Shown here: piece after piece, positions 1-12,745 of the stretch
How the letters are laid out: each line of letters begins with the position of its first letter
Position numbering within the stretch: the stretch's first letter is position 1
Assembly (NCBI GenBank): GCA_039000515.1
Contig: JBCFYV010011164.1
Span: forward strand, 32,541,021-32,605,020
DNA: 64,000 bases
DNA from: Timema cristinae
Lineage: Eukaryota; Arthropoda; Insecta; Phasmatodea; Timematidae
Reading direction: 5' to 3'
Made by a program: the position numbers and the translations under genes
The notes under the pieces: generated by a model
Told to the model about the DNA's origin: nothing
Database searches by the model: none
Seen by the model: the letters and a program-made list of their open reading frames with translations, nothing else

Positions 1-814
1 GGTCCGCATTTCTTGTGTAATTTTTTGACTGTTCAACTTTGATGCGGTGCACAACTTGTGGGTCTTCCTGCCCATCTGGCATGGATTGCTTTTTTATTAA
101 TTTTTTGATATAATCTTTGTTTCAATCGCCGGCCCTCATGAGTGTGATCTCCTCGAGCCTGGCTGAGACCAATTGGTTGTGTGCCAGGTCATATTGTGCG
201 CAGGTCTAGAGCCCTGTATTGGAACTTTCACTGGTTTTCCAACCGGGACATGTATGACCGGTATAAACTCTCATCCTTTTGTTAACATTGTAGGTTGGAT
301 TAATAGGTTTAAACTAGCTTCACTAACTTGGGCTGTCCTTTTCCATTATGAAACGGCAGCTGTTTTCTCTCACTAAATTGATTCTATATTATTTAGAAGT
401 GAATAGTTGCAATTAATTATCTTTCTATTGTATTGTATAAACTATTTAGGTGGATGGTATTGTATCATAACTGATGTTGCATTTGTTTGTTAAATGAAGG
501 CTACCTGTGTCGATCATAAGCAGGGACTTGTCTGTTGTGCATTAATCTCGGCGCTTCTCGCTGCCTGAATTACTGGTGTGGGAGCACTAGCTGACTCCAA
601 TTAGAGCTATGTATTGAATGGCTTCTTAATTGGTCTAATCTGGGAAAACTGGAGGGTGCCAGTATTTTATTTTACCTATGTATTGTCAAACTTAAAACAC
701 ATTAAGATTAATTTATTTATATAAATATCTATCTTTTGCTTTCACATATCATCTAAGTATGTTTACTATGTTGACGTATCCGGGGTCTCTATAGAGTTAT
801 CTAGAGCCGCAGTA
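1..814. other. no gene recognised
   Basis: No open frame here has recognisable protein character. The short frame at 173-376 has no domain and no supporting context. Base composition is ordinary for the window and no repeat family could be matched. Confidence 0.5.
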
Positions 815-826
815 CATATATATATA

Positions 827-872
<46 letters not shown>
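815..872. repeat. (TA)n microsatellite
   Basis: An almost pure TA run with two interruptions near its 5' end. It lies just upstream of a small SINE tail fragment. Confidence 0.95.
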
Positions 873-873
<1 letters not shown>

Positions 874-979
874 CCTTTTTACCCTAAAATATTTATCCCG
901 CTCAAAGCAGGGTACTTCATGTAAAAAGGTGTAAAAAAAGTGTAAACAGGATAAGATGTAAATCTAATCAATTTATTTT

Positions 980-1013
980 GGCACTGCGTCTTACTACCCA
1001 TCAGGCTACAAGC
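980..1013 (-). repeat. SINE 3' tail fragment
   Basis: The stretch reads GCACTGCGTCTTACTACCC and onward, the reverse complement of the conserved tail (GGGTAGTAAGACGCGGTG) that ends most SINEs in this window. Only the tail remains. It is embedded in a small region with inverted AACCTTTTTACCCT-like ends (about 872 and 1044), which may be a tiny separate element. Confidence 0.6.
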
Positions 1014-1132
1014 TATATAATCATTTTGAGAAAAAAGGTAAGTAAAAAGGGTAAAAAGTGTCAAGAAGCTGAAGGAGGCAAAGGACAGAGCGCTTTGGCT
1101 GATAAAGGAATGGACCTGCCGTAGGACTACAC

Positions 1133-1169
<37 letters not shown>

Positions 1170-1191
1170 TAAAAATAATAATAATAATAAA
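1133..1191. repeat. (AAT)n microsatellite
   Basis: About 19 AAT units with AAAAAT interruptions. AAT runs like this also end several SINEs here, so it may descend from a SINE tail. Confidence 0.95.
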
Positions 1192-1284
1192 CTATGAATT
1201 TCCTGGGGGATTTTAGTGTTTCTATCATGGTAAGATGCACTGAGGTGGTTTTCCTTTGTTGCGCCCCCCCTCCCCAGCCCCCAC

Positions 1285-1384
1285 TATTTCACTACACAAA
1301 TGTAGATACACATCTTATATACCTTACTTTCGTCCTCTCCACCTCATTAGTGCAAATATGCAGACAACCCGGATGAGTCTGAAA
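1285..1384 (+). repeat. diverged SINE family A, 3' half
   Basis: The pattern follows the family A 3' half: a CACTACACAAATG segment, a pyrimidine-rich stretch, then CATTAGTGCAAATATG and a weak CCGGATGAG tail. The tRNA-like head is absent. This is a weak, old copy. Confidence 0.4.
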
Positions 1385-1450
1385 ATGTGGAGCATGAAAT
1401 TTGTTTTATTTTAAATTCAGAAAAAAAAAAAAAAAGGAAGTATTTTTTTT

Positions 1451-1690
1451 ATCACCGTGTATTACTACCTGTTCAGGTTATACTCATATGTGCTAGTAAC
1501 GCCAATGCGTTTGGAAGGCTGAGAAAAGTTGAATTCAGAGGAAGTGTACCCTAATTTGCGTGGAGGGAGAGTGGAAGACAATTTCGGGGAAAAATAATTC
1601 TTAGTACAATAAATTGGGATTAGAACCCCGATCTCTCTGTCATCGGCAGTCTAGTCCAAGATAAGAGTGATGCCTAAATGAAAGTAGCCA
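1451..1690 (-). repeat. tRNA-derived SINE, family A
   Basis: Near full-length on the minus strand. It starts (plus coordinates) with the tail complement ATCACCGTGTATTACTACC, passes the body motif TTGCGTGGAGGGAGAGTGG, and reaches a degenerate B-box complement (GGGATTAGAACCCCGAT) and tRNA-like head. A T-run at 1442-1450 is the complement of its A-rich tail. Substitutions are numerous, so the copy is old. Confidence 0.85.
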
Positions 1691-2878
1691 AACGTATCCA
1701 TTAATATCTGTGTATAGAGATTGAAAAGGAAACCGAGGCAAACATAATCCTACTTAGATGTATGATGGGTGAATATTGTTTGGAGGGGAAAACGACAAAG
1801 AAGAAATAGGGGTTATATGGAGGAAAAGGAAGGGTTGGGTTGGGAAGGGAAGAGAAGAGAAAAAAAAATCTGTGCTGAATTGGTAACAGAGTTTCCGATA
1901 AAAGTTGCTATGAGGGTAGTGGGCGTAAACAACGTGCACAACATGGTTGTGTAAAGGATGTTTTTTTTAAAAGGGATGGAGGGGTTTTCCAGTCGCCATC
2001 GAGTCCTACACAGAGAATCCCAAATCGAGAGAAATGTGGTCCTTTTTTATATTGGGAGGAGGGTAGACAGGGGAGAAGTCTCAATTCGTTTAAGAGTTTT
2101 TTTTTTCTCTTCATCCCATATTTAAACTACTGAATCGATAGAAGTTACTTTTATCGGTCTGCTCTGTTTTTGAGCTGTAATGGGATTATTTAAACTACCG
2201 TAAACGGCTATAGTTTTAGAATTAGGAGCCAAGTTCTCCTTGCGCATCTATAAATGGTAGACATAAGAAAAACAATCATTTTATTTTAAGGTTTCAAGCT
2301 TATAAAAAGGAATTGCGTACATCAGTGGGGTAATGATGGAGTAATGTTTTTTATAAAGTGATTTTATTTTATGTGCCGCCGTTGAGTTAATTAACTAATA
2401 AGCTTATATATTTTAACGTGAAGATTTGTCCATTTAAATAAATGTTACTACACAATCACACAAACATTTTCATATAATGTATTTTAGCTTCGGAGAGAAT
2501 TTTCAAACAATGGTTTTCAGTACATAAACTATCCCAAATTAAGTTTCCTCAGAAAAACAAACCCATCATCTGGTTAATCACAATAATCCTTCTTCATACA
2601 TAAATTTTGAATTCAGTTTTGAAAGTGTTTCTAAAATAATATATTTATTTACAAGCAAATATATTTATATGTTGTTTTTTTTGCAATCATTTAACTAGAA
2701 TATATTGTAGGTTGCATTTATTTCACAATACATAATCGTACACATGATGTGTTTATATTGTTTTCCGCAATAACAATTAATTTAAGGAAATCATGAAGAA
2801 GGTGAATTTTAAGATGTGTAAAAGCATTTGATTGAGTGAGGAGGGAAAATTCAGATTTCTAGAGACTTACTTTTTTTT
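1691..2878. other. no gene; purine-rich patch
   Basis: No coding feature seen. Positions 1817-1868 are almost all purine on the plus strand. The two antiparallel frames at 1754-1954 are products of this low-complexity patch. Confidence 0.5.
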
Positions 2879-3005
2879 AGCACCACGTATTACTAACCAT
2901 TCAGGTTTTATACCTTTTTATTCATTGTTATTTAAGGAGCAGGGATAGTGAGGGTTAGATAGAGGAGATTCACCTAGGTTAGTTTAGGGAGAGATTGGGA
3001 AAATA
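2879..3005 (-). repeat. SINE family A, 3' fragment
   Basis: A minus-strand SINE tail (CACCACGTATTACTAACC) followed by a degraded body. The body motif corresponding to GGAGGGAGAG is only partly readable and the tRNA head is missing or too diverged. Confidence 0.6.
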
Positions 3006-3204
3006 CAGCTATAATCACATTTTGGAATAAGCAGGGATACTGATATTTTATTATGAGGGAGTGAACTCTTAACCATTCATATACAGCATGTTCTCCCACC
3101 ATGTAAATATAACATTATAAAACATACCTGGATCTGAACCAAAATATTTAAGAAGTAGTTGGGCATTTTATCCATTTTGCAAAAAACAACGTACAATTTG
3201 TTCT

Positions 3205-3500
3205 GTAGGTCTTGGTTTAAAGTGCTCACCTCAGGACCCGATGTTAGTGGGTTCAAACCCAAACGGAGTTAATGGATTTTTCTTGAGCAAGAACAATCTG
3301 CAACATCTTCTTTCGGAGGAGAAGTAAAGCCATTGGTCCCATGCCAATTGTGGAATTTAAGTTAACACTGGAATGTACGTGAACATATCTTTGCCTGAAA
3401 AATTGATAGACCCTTTCGCTCTCGCTCATAGAAATTCCTTTTTGCTTCTATAAACTGTCGGTTCAGAAAGCGCAAGTTAACTACCACAAATAAATAAATA
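3205..3500 (+). repeat. tRNA-derived SINE, family B
   Basis: This has a B-box-like GGGTTCAAACCC (3249-3260), then a body with GGATTTTTCTT, GAGAAGTAAAG and CCCTTTCGCTCTCG, ending in GTTAACTACCACAAATAAATAAATA. The same body and end recur at about 33390-33662, which defines family B. The 3' end is unrelated to the family A tail. The terminal AAATA repeat fits a target-primed insertion. Confidence 0.8.
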
Positions 3501-3568
3501 TTTTATTTTCTATGTACACTTGGCATTACAGGGTGATTTGTTGATGGATCTTAATCGATTCACACACA

Positions 3569-3775
3569 GGCTGAGGCGTCAAACTTGTCTGGCTTGGTTT
3601 TCCCAGTGACGGGGGAGTCTGAGTTTGAATCCATTCATAGCGGGCAAAGTTTTGTGTTTTCTAAGAAATTTCTCACTCTCCCTCCATTCTATTGTGAGTA
3701 CGTTTCATATATATATTCTACCTTCCTTACTACCACATTAATGTCAATTTGCAGATATCTTGGGCACACAATGCA
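3569..3775 (+). repeat. diverged SINE family A-like copy
   Basis: Readable pieces are a head with CTGAGGCGTC, a B-box relic (TGAGTTTGAATCCA), TTCTCACTCTCCCTCC, and a degraded tail near ATTAATGTCAATTTGC. The order and spacing match family A, but identity is low. Confidence 0.5.
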
Positions 3776-4252
3776 CATTTGTTGCTCGTTTATCAGATTT
3801 CAAAATGCCTTTAACTAGAAGAATTTTACTTAAGCTTTGTAAGTGTCGCTATATTTCAAAATCTACCAGTAAAAACACAGATTCAGTGCCTTTGTAGAAG
3901 AGAAATACCCATTTCCGAAGTAGAGTGGTTAAAGTGGTCCACCACAAGACCTGGTTAAACTCTGGGCATTGCTGACTAAGATATTTCCTATATATTTATG
4001 GATATCTGCTGCTGTTTGATTGGTAAATATCTAGACACTAGGTGAACGATTTTCTACCTTTAACAACTCACGGCATACCAAACAAGGCACTGAAATTATC
4101 AAAGAACACCACACCCTATGCCCTGTACGATTAGTTTAAAGGGCTCCATATACAATCAGTTTGGCCTTCCCTTCTTACTGATCAGTTTTAACTGATACTA
4201 TAAAGTGATTGTGTGAGGTATTTTTTATCGTTCCGTTTTGAGCTGATCAGTC

Positions 4253-4337
4253 CGACTGAAGAATTGAAGAGAAGTCTATCGATTTATCGATCCATTCGAC
4301 TGACCTGAAGAAAAGCTTATCGCTTTATCGATCCATC
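4253..4337. repeat. two-copy tandem repeat
   Basis: Two adjacent units of 44 and 41 bp, both starting CGACTGA and ending with TTTATCGATCCAT. They are alike except for a short indel and several substitutions. Confidence 0.75.
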
Positions 4338-4494
4338 CGAATAAACGCAAGTAAAATACGAGTGTGTTTTGTGTGTCGTGGCTCAGTCAAATATTTCAGT
4401 TGTTGTCTGTTGTTTTCCGCAAATGAGGCTATCATTGCGGTTTGTGAAAATGTCCTCTTGGTCAAAAGATTTCCTTTTTGAATTTATTTATTTA

Positions 4495-5880
4495 TTGACT
4501 TGTTTTGTTGAAGTATTTTCCAAACCAGTTCATAATCTGTGATAGGTGCTCTTCAAAAACAGATTTTATGTTGCGAGAAATCAACTTCATTGTAGATCAC
4601 AAACTGATGTAACAAGGTGAACCAATCTTTTATATTGACATCATTAATTTTTCTTATCCATGGCTATATTTTATTTCCTGGAAGCTGAAATTTGTTTGAC
4701 AAATTTCAAAATGTGTATCTAGCCTCCCTGCAGGGATAGATTCAGCATTTTTAACATTTAAAAATATTACATAAGGATAGGATGATAGTTTAAAAAAAAC
4801 CTGTTACCACAAAATGTTTGGCATAAGCTACTCGTGTTTTTCATTTTCAATAAAAGTGTACACTTCCTGCTGTAATTAAAACGTACGGGACAAAACATTG
4901 CCACGAGAGAGCCATCGTGAGAGGCAGTAATATAACAAAGACGTGTATTTGGCTCCCATGGTTTAACACACTTTTTTTGAAAAACCTTGATTTAATTGGT
5001 CGAGTTTTTGTAAAGTTTACCACACTCACCACACATTCTAAGACCTGATTCAGTGGAAGACTCAGATGCTTTGATGTGAGTGCTTCTCTAAGAATGATGC
5101 AATAGGTCCACAATGAATCTGGAACTTTGCTTCGAATAAGCGCCTGCGACCCTCCATAATGGCCAGACTTTAAACGACCACCATCAGTACAGACACCAAC
5201 GCATTTTGTCCACTCCAAATTAAATTTCAACTATAAATATGTCCAGGATTTCGAACAAGTCTTGGGACTTTGTACTTCAAGTGATACCATTACAAAAAAT
5301 GAAGTTTTCCACATTGTAATTTCCAACTATGAATGGTACATAGCAAATAAAATGTGCATCCTTATTACTGAACGTGGCCTCATCCAGCTGCAACCAAAAT
5401 GTATTCCCCTTAGTTTTTCAATTAATTGATCATTGGTATCCTCCACCATCACGTGCTGGATTCTGCGACTGATAGTATTGATAGAAAAAGTCACCTTTGA
5501 AAACAGTTTCCTCACAGACTCCTCAATCATAATGTTAACCAAATCTACAGCAGCCGGTAGAATGCGTTATTATGCAATAATATGGGGACTTTTACACTTA
5601 GCGACTCTATATGCAACCTTGTATGATGCTAGCAAAGCATTGCTTGATATTTACACCTGCTGAGAAACGTTACCCTTTTGGTGGTTTAATTATTTTAACT
5701 TTCTGATGAAATAGTCGTGAGGTTTAACAACTATGTTTCAATGACTGGTTTCTAAATGGAGTTTTAGCTTACCTGGAAGAATGCACTCTGGTGATAAGAC
5801 TTTCATACTCTGTACACGCTGTGGTCTCTCTTCATCGTTGACATCTGTTGATGTAAAGCCAACATCTAGTCATATTTACG
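4495..5880 (-). pseudogene. hAT transposase relic (BED-finger, SCAND3/ZBED-like)
   Basis: Reading down the minus strand: a degraded BED zinc finger at about 5880-5740 (VLSPECILPGKLKLHLETSH, where the HLETSH run matches the H-x-H part of BED fingers). Next is SSNALLASYKVAYRVAK. Then 5542-5327 holds SVRKLFSKVTFSINTISRRI. The segment 5230-4990 has WTKCVGVCTDGGRLKSGHYG, the hAT CTDGA...G block, then CIILREAL, like the family's C..HREAL. A frameshift near 4980 leads into WLSRGNVL-like residues in another frame. Around 4800-4500, MLNLSLQG and VFEEHLSQIMN match the C-terminal part. Established: such genes encode cut-and-paste hAT transposases. Stops and shifts make this copy inactive. Terminal inverted repeats were not found, so the element edges are unknown. 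Confidence 0.85.
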
Positions 5881-7937
5881 AAATTTCCGCTTCTACACAC
5901 ACCCAGCACTAGTTTGTGGTGTGTTCTCTTTATTTTCACTCATACAGTGCTTATTAATGTTCAATACAAATGTGTACATTTTTAGGACGATAATAACAAC
6001 TTTTACAAGTTTACTTGATCACACCACCGTTCACTTGGTTGAATCTTCAGTAAACTAAGGCCGCGGAAACAGCGATTTATATATAACCATAAAGTACTGA
6101 GAAATTTCAATTAATAACTAAAACATGTTCATGCAGTGGTCTGAGAAACAAATTCCTTCTAGACATCTTTATAATAAAACGATTTGAAATTATTAAACGC
6201 CTCTATTATAATTCTGACATCGAACGCCATCTAGTATTATTATATTATTAGTAGTATTATATATAAGTGAAACTGTTAGTGGTTTGTACCGTGTCCGTTA
6301 TATGTCCTTCCTATCATTTCATCAACACATCGATGGTCCGATTATAAAACCATGTGGGCCCTCATTTCATTGAAAATATTGGAATATTTCACGGCGCACG
6401 GTTTGGGAACTACTTAAATACACACACACAAAACCACACACGCACACACACACGATCGCACACACGCACGTACATACACATTTAAAAACATCAAGGGAGG
6501 TTCATGTTTTCAACAATATATTGCCTTTATTTTCTAAACTGCATTACAAATTAATTCCTAATCCTATAACAAACAACTATTGAATATTACTCATCAGTTC
6601 TTAATTGGAAAATGCAAATTCGAGTAACGATTTCTAAAATTAAAAAACGGCGAATTCCACCCTCTAGGTTTATGTAAATTGATTATATTTTTTTCAGGGT
6701 ATTTAAAAAGTTTTATGCCTCGTTGGAACCATTAACAGAGGTGTGATATTGTCCCTATATTCTTCTCTGTATTCGCGGGTTAGAACTCGGGCGTGTGAGC
6801 GAGAGAATGGAACCAAACTCGTTCTATCGGCAGCCACTACTGCCCGTGAGTTAGACCCCTTCCCTCTGATCCCCTTGGGAACCCACGGTGTACCACACAA
6901 CTGGTGTAAATCTTTGCCACGAGGGATCGCCACGCTAGTTCATACGTCCTTTCCCTACATGCATGAACGTACAGCACCTACCGGACAAAATCCCGGGCCA
7001 ACTAATGGACCCATAACTTAAACAGTACTTCCCCCCCTCTCTCTTTACAAACCCTCTCCGTACTCGAAGCACGGGAAAGGGAAAGTAATACCCCACATCT
7101 TTTCTATTTAAAGCTTGCCCTGATTTTTCATTATTATTTATAGATATATTTTTGCCATGCGGCAGGCGAAAAATAAACACTCACGAACTGCTACAAAAAA
7201 ATGTTCATTACGTTTTAAACCCATACTAAACGTTTACTACGTGATCCTTTGATTGAAATAAATAAAAATAAATAATTCATGCATTGTTTAAAAGCTTTGG
7301 GAATTAGAAGGGGGAAGAAAAAGAATAATTAGCTTCGTCTTACTCAATAAAAGTTTTTTAACTACACAAACTATAAAATAAACGTATTTTTAAGGTTCTT
7401 AATGTTGATTTAATCTTATCATTTTGCCCCTGTTTTAAATTGCAATTTACTAGAAACGCCAAGCATTTCACTGTTACTTTTTCAAGACTCTATAACTAGG
7501 TTTTTATTTACCCAAAACCTCCTTTAAAATGGTGGAACCTTTTAGTTAAAATGGGCTGTGATTTAGCACAAAAAACAAACTCTTTTAAAACATACATATA
7601 CAATAACGTGGGTGATTTGTTGCACTTCAACTGGCCATTATTTAACCCCTAATACATAATTAATCGTAAAGAGAAAAACTTGACTTGATTAGTTGGTTGG
7701 CTTGTAATGACAATATTTTCCCTCTTTCTGCTGCTATATCAACACTAAAAAAACACGAATTAGCACACTTCTCTTGAGCACCAGAATAATATTTTCAACA
7801 GATTAACTAAACTATGGCACTAAAAATAAAAAGATAGCAGAGCCAAAATATTCCCTAGAAAAATCTTAAAATAATTACTACATTTTAGTTAGTATGTTTA
7901 ACACCAAATCTCCAAATTGATTTTTTTAAGAGATGAA
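5881..7937. other. no gene recognised; CA-rich microsatellite inside
   Basis: AT-rich non-coding sequence. Positions 6419-6480 hold an imperfect CA/CACG repeat. Overlapping frames on opposite strands at 6703-7180 have no domain character. Confidence 0.5.
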
Positions 7938-8239
7938 AAGTGTGATTTAGAGGAAGTGCGCCCACATTAGTGGGAATTTATCATGTTAAATCAGCAGTGG
8001 TACATAACGTGTGGCAAGTCATCCCTTGTTGATCAAGCCAACACCTCCATTAAGGGCGATCAACGTCAAAGGGAGCCTAATAGCATAGACCACTTGGTCA
8101 CCATTACGAGCCATAATAGTTTTAGCTCCATGATAATCTTTAATATAAAACTTGATATTTTATCCCGAGTTCCGAATCATCTTGAATAATTTATTATGAT
8201 ATGAACTTGTGGGTACATAGACCAAGGAATACATATCAT

Positions 8240-8420
8240 TTGGCTGTTGACGGAGAGGTTGAAGTTAGAGTACCAGCTCAGTATACTGAGGTGTTTATTT
8301 TAATAAATTGTTTCTAGCTATCATATACGCAAATACAGATAAATTCCCTGAAATTCACTGTTCTTAATTTTTTCCACATTAGTATAAATATGTGAATAGC
8401 CCAGATGGGTTGTAACAAGT
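8240..8420 (+). repeat. diverged SINE family A, 3' two-thirds
   Basis: CAGTATACTGAGGTG resembles the post-tRNA segment of family A. It is followed by CATATACGCAAATACAGATAA and the tail ATTAGTATAAATATGTGAATAGCCC. The B box is not clearly preserved. The assignment rests on the order of motifs. Confidence 0.5.
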
Positions 8421-8829
8421 TACATTGTAATAGTTCAATCAAATGGCTTAACACTCACCCTCCGGCGCGTTGGACTCATACTCCAACACACGCTTAGCTG
8501 CACCTCCTCCCTCTGGCTGACTGAGGGAGGCGGTCTCGGCGTGGTGCAAGAAAAAAGGCCACACTCATGGCAATCAAATGAAGGCTACGTTGCGCGTCTA
8601 GTTGTTACTTCCTCCGCCTGACTTGTACGAGGGCATGTTCTGTTGTAGTCTTGCCAATGAAGCTTCGATAAGCTTCCACAAGCTTCTACACGCTTCAAGG
8701 TCTCGTCCCTTCCACTCCCCTCTTTGCCTTGGTCACTCCTACTCTTTGAGGACTTGTGGTCTGGTGATCTTGCTATATATGGCGGTGTTTTGTATACATC
8801 GTCACTCTTACGAATCAGAGAATAATACT

Positions 8830-9068
8830 GGCCCCAGATGGGGAATGGAAATGTATCCCCTCCAGATCAAATCCCAAGAAAGGAAAATCCTACCAACCCC
8901 ACTACTACTACCTTTGTCTCGGCCGGACTCCACTGGGATAACCAAATAGGTTTTTAACGAGTCAAAGGAAAATACTGATGCCGTGTCGGCCCCAGATGGG
9001 GAATGGAAATGTATCTATCACCTCCGGACCTAATCCCATGAAAGAAAATCCTACCAATCCATCCCGGA
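8830..9068 (+). repeat. direct repeat, about 77-bp units
   Basis: Unit 1 (8830-8905) and unit 2 (8989-9068) both begin GGCCCCAGATGGGGAATGGA and continue through ATGTATC, CCTCC, AATCCCA and AAAATCCTACCAA. The spacing is 159 bp. The pair makes short frames here look protein-like, but nothing supports a gene. Confidence 0.85.
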
Positions 9069-10373
9069 CTCACGTTACGCTATCACCCACAAGCGATCAT
9101 TCATACTATACCAACCTACCTTATCTTACCGTAACATCGTCACTCATTGAATCAGGCTTACCAAAGGTGAGAGCGGCAAATTAAGCTGAGACTTAATTTT
9201 ATCCTTCAAAATTCTCTTTTGGCTAAATGTGTGGGAATCTTTTCTAAATTATTGATTTGATCTTATAAAATTTACATTTTCAATCATAGGGTGGGTTTTT
9301 GGTATCAACGTGGTTAATTTGCAACCACGTCTTTATTTTAGTTAACCTTTTGGGGAAATTTTATCCTTGCTCCGATGTAAACGTACTTTCTGTTTTAACG
9401 GCCAGGCGACTAGCTTTTGATTGCTCTCTTACCGTCTTTCTGATTAATCGATGGCGTCGTTAGCTTGAGAACAAATTTTTGAGTAAAATAATGATATTAC
9501 CTATTAACGTGTGTTATTATTTGGGAAACGTACACATAATTTTCTATAATATGCTTGTAAATTCAATAGCTTTGGACTGCCTTAAGTGGTTAAAGGGGTA
9601 GTTGATCGCCCTTTATTTGTGTAATACTGTATGACTATATCTATTTGGGATTGGTTGCTAGGCTGGATACTTATATTTAACGCGGTACAATTAATATTAG
9701 ATGCCTGTGAACTTAATTGTTGTTTTAAGTTATCTTATAAATCCCTCCTTTATATCAGGTGTCTTTGTTACGTCATTGGTTGGATATTAGCACGGGAGGC
9801 GGGGGCACTTTATAATGAATTTACTTAATAATTTTGAAATCTTTAATTATTGTAACGTCCAGAATATTGATGGCATAATTGGTGAGCTTGTTTAATATTT
9901 GGGTCTCCCACTCTGGTCACTCATAATCAATACTTAAATATTTATGAAATATCTTTGTTTGATATTAAAATCTCAGACTTTGGACACTAACCAATATTTA
10001 TATATTTATGAATTGTTATTGTATATCGACTGTTTCTTTGATGTCCAATAGAATATACATTCGTTCGCTTGTAACTCCCTGATTATCATTTCTCAAAAAA
10101 AGGTAGTTACAGGGTGGTAAAGTTTAATTCACACGTTCTCTGAAAATTGAGGACAGTATCTTCTTGAGTGACGTTAGAAATATAATTTTATAGAGGATAG
10201 ACAAAGCTAGATCAATACCAAGATGAATGTTTTCAAAATATTCTATTTTGTCTTAAGACAAGACACAACAAAATAAACACACATGCTTACCACTTAACGA
10301 GTTATTTATAATCATTTCACAAAAGTAAGTGTAGTTGGAACACAGTGTTCCGCTTTGTAGCCACATGTGCACT
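9069..10373. other. no gene recognised
   Basis: AT-rich non-coding sequence. The 65-codon frame at 9631-9828 is hydrophobic but has no start context, neighbour or family match that I can recognise. Confidence 0.45.
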
Positions 10374-10469
10374 GATTGGGTCAGTTGGCTTAGATCAGTG
10401 GTCTCAAACTCAAATTAGTCAAAGGCGTGTCACGGGCCAGAACCTGTTTGCGTCATATTTTAATTTTTT

Positions 10470-10700
10470 TTTTTTGCAACGCATCTTATTACCCGTCTAG
10501 ATAATGAACAATTCATTACTCTAATGGTGAGGTGATTAGGAAGGTTGAATTAAAAGTAAATGTACCTTAATTTACGTGGAGGGAGAGTGTGAAACCAGAT
10601 AAGATAAATAAATTGGTGCATGCGGCTGGAGTTAAATGCGCGAGCTTCCCATCATCAGAAAACAGGATCAGAGGTGCCTCACATTTATTCAATGGTCCTG
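10470..10700 (-). repeat. SINE family A inside the hAT element
   Basis: After a T-run come the tail complement GCAACGCATCTTATTACCCG and the body motif TTTACGTGGAGGGAGAGTG. A degraded B box and head follow at about 10625-10690. It lies wholly within the hAT boundaries, so it inserted after the hAT did, or was carried along with it. Confidence 0.8.
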
Positions 10701-11144
10701 CCGACATGTGTATGCACATTATTACAAGATATTTATTGCTACTTGTATACATTTAAAATAATTAAATTCACAAAAAAAATATTTTTTTTTTAAACTTACA
10801 ATATTTCAAATGTTTGTGGGGTTCAGCGATGTTCCCGAATCAGTTTTATTTAAATAAAAACTTACATAACAAAATATTACGCAGGGTGGAAAAGTATAGC
10901 ACCGTTTGAGATAGTTATTAGTGTTATTTGTTATTCAAAATTTTTATTACACATTAAAATTGAATGTTAATCACCCACAAAATTCATTCACTTGGCACCA
11001 TTATTTGTGCTCCGGAAATATGGCATATTTTCTGTGTAACCAAGTGATCTATGTCCGGTATTAATTTCTTAGATGATATTAATCTTAATATAGCGTTCAG
11101 TCACTCATCTTTCAATTTATTTCTATACTTATTTTTGTTTATTT

Positions 11145-12745
11145 TCATCGATGAAAATAATTGCCCACACAAATAAGTACTCCTAAACATTGATAGTATC
11201 CAGAGCAATTGCTCTTTAATTTGGGATAGTCATTTCCAAAATATGTCAGGTGTTCTGTTACTCCAACATCGTTATATTTAGATTTCAAATAAGAATCACA
11301 CTGTTCTATTACTTGCATTTGAATTTCTTCCTTCACACTTTCAGCTAGTATGGAGAAAGGTGCATTAAATAATTGAAAGGCTGATTTAAAATTAGGAAAC
11401 TCAGAAAACCTATCTTGAAATTAATTTTAAAAAAAATGATTTGCTGGAGGTATGTTTAGCTCCATCATTACTATTTGCAGACACTGATTTCAAATTAGGA
11501 AACTGATCAATGTTGTTTGCTGCCAGGTGACTTTCCTACCGATGAAGTTTCCATAAAAAATGATCGAATCATGTCATACATATCCTTGTAATTTCATATT
11601 TAAGGTGTTAAGATGAGTTGTAATGTCAACAAGAAATGTAAGGTTCATGATCCAAATTGGATCTTGAAATTATGGCACAGATCTGCCCTTTATTCTCATG
11701 AATGTGTGTATCGTCTACAGCAAATTGAATCTCTGGAGGACTGCGCCTCGACTGAACCATTTCACTTTAGTGTGGTACAATAAACCACCATACTGACACT
11801 CAAGCACACTAAGTAGCTAATTGAATTGCCTATTATTCAATGCGTATGAACGTATCCACATCCATAACATGCTTCTTTTTTAGTTTTTTTGAACAAAGAT
11901 ATTCTTGAGGAATAATGCAGTGCACACTAATGAATTGTATGTCATAATTTGGTAAAGCAATGAGCTTAGATTGTAATCGTGCATTGAACCCATTTTTACC
12001 TCAAACATTGCTGGATTGCCATCTGTTAGCAAATGCATAGCTTCGTCCAATCCCCACCCACGTTATTAACACCAAGAAATATATCACTTCCTGTTGTTGT
12101 ATTCTTCATGGGCACCAAGTCTAACAATTTATAAATTACATTAAAATTCTCGTCCACACCCGAATGTAACTAGCTAATTGAGCTACATCACATATATCGG
12201 TGATCTCATCAATAACAATCGAGAACGCTACAAACCCTTTTGATTTCTCGCAAAACTGATTGTGCACGTTGTCTTCTAAATCTTCAATTCACTGAGAAAC
12301 AGTATTTCCAGATAAGCTTATGCCATAAAAAATATGACTTTTTTCTGGGCACATAATGTCCACAGTGCTCAGAATACAATCCTTGTTAAATTTCCCCTCA
12401 TAAAACTGCTTTGAAGCACGAGCAATTTTTTTTATATCACATAACTACATTAACCCGCAGCATAACTCACTTGTTAAATAATAAAAAAAAAACACTTTGC
12501 TGTAATTTAAGTCCTCTTTTCAATTATTCTAGTTTGTTTTGACGCATAAGTCCCTTATATTTTCCATAGAATTTAATCTGATTTGTTTAATAGTGGCTTT
12601 TAAAATTGTACCCTTTTGTAACAGAAATACTTTGCTTACAAATCAAACATGTAGGTTTAGATTTAATTTAAACCAAAAAAAAATTAATCTCCCAATTTTC
12701 ACTAAATAACCGACATTCTTGATCAATTTTACTCTTACTCTTGGA
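11145..12745 (-). pseudogene. hAT transposase pseudogene (GTF2IRD2/ZBED-like)
   Basis: Minus-strand reading from 12745 gives KPTCLICKQSISV, a BED-finger-like C..C, followed by an HYETNH-like block. Further on are VIDEITDICDVAQLASYIRV near 12150-12230, the DDE-region STDI..AQL motif of the family, and EAMHLLTDGNPAMFEVKMGS near 11990-12060, the TDG..AM block. The open frame 11336-11145 (EIQMQVIEQCDSYLKSKYND) corresponds to the start of the C-terminal dimerisation domain, where hAT proteins have EVIDLQ.D..L...F. Multiple stops and shifts break the frame. Known of the family: the dimerisation domain assembles the transposase and the DDE residues cut DNA at the inverted repeats. The enclosing TIRs and TSD independently support this call. 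Confidence 0.9.

Noticed and set aside
8602..8949. 115-codon plus frame as a gene
   Set aside because: Its 3' part lies in a direct DNA repeat, and no family resemblance or signal was found.
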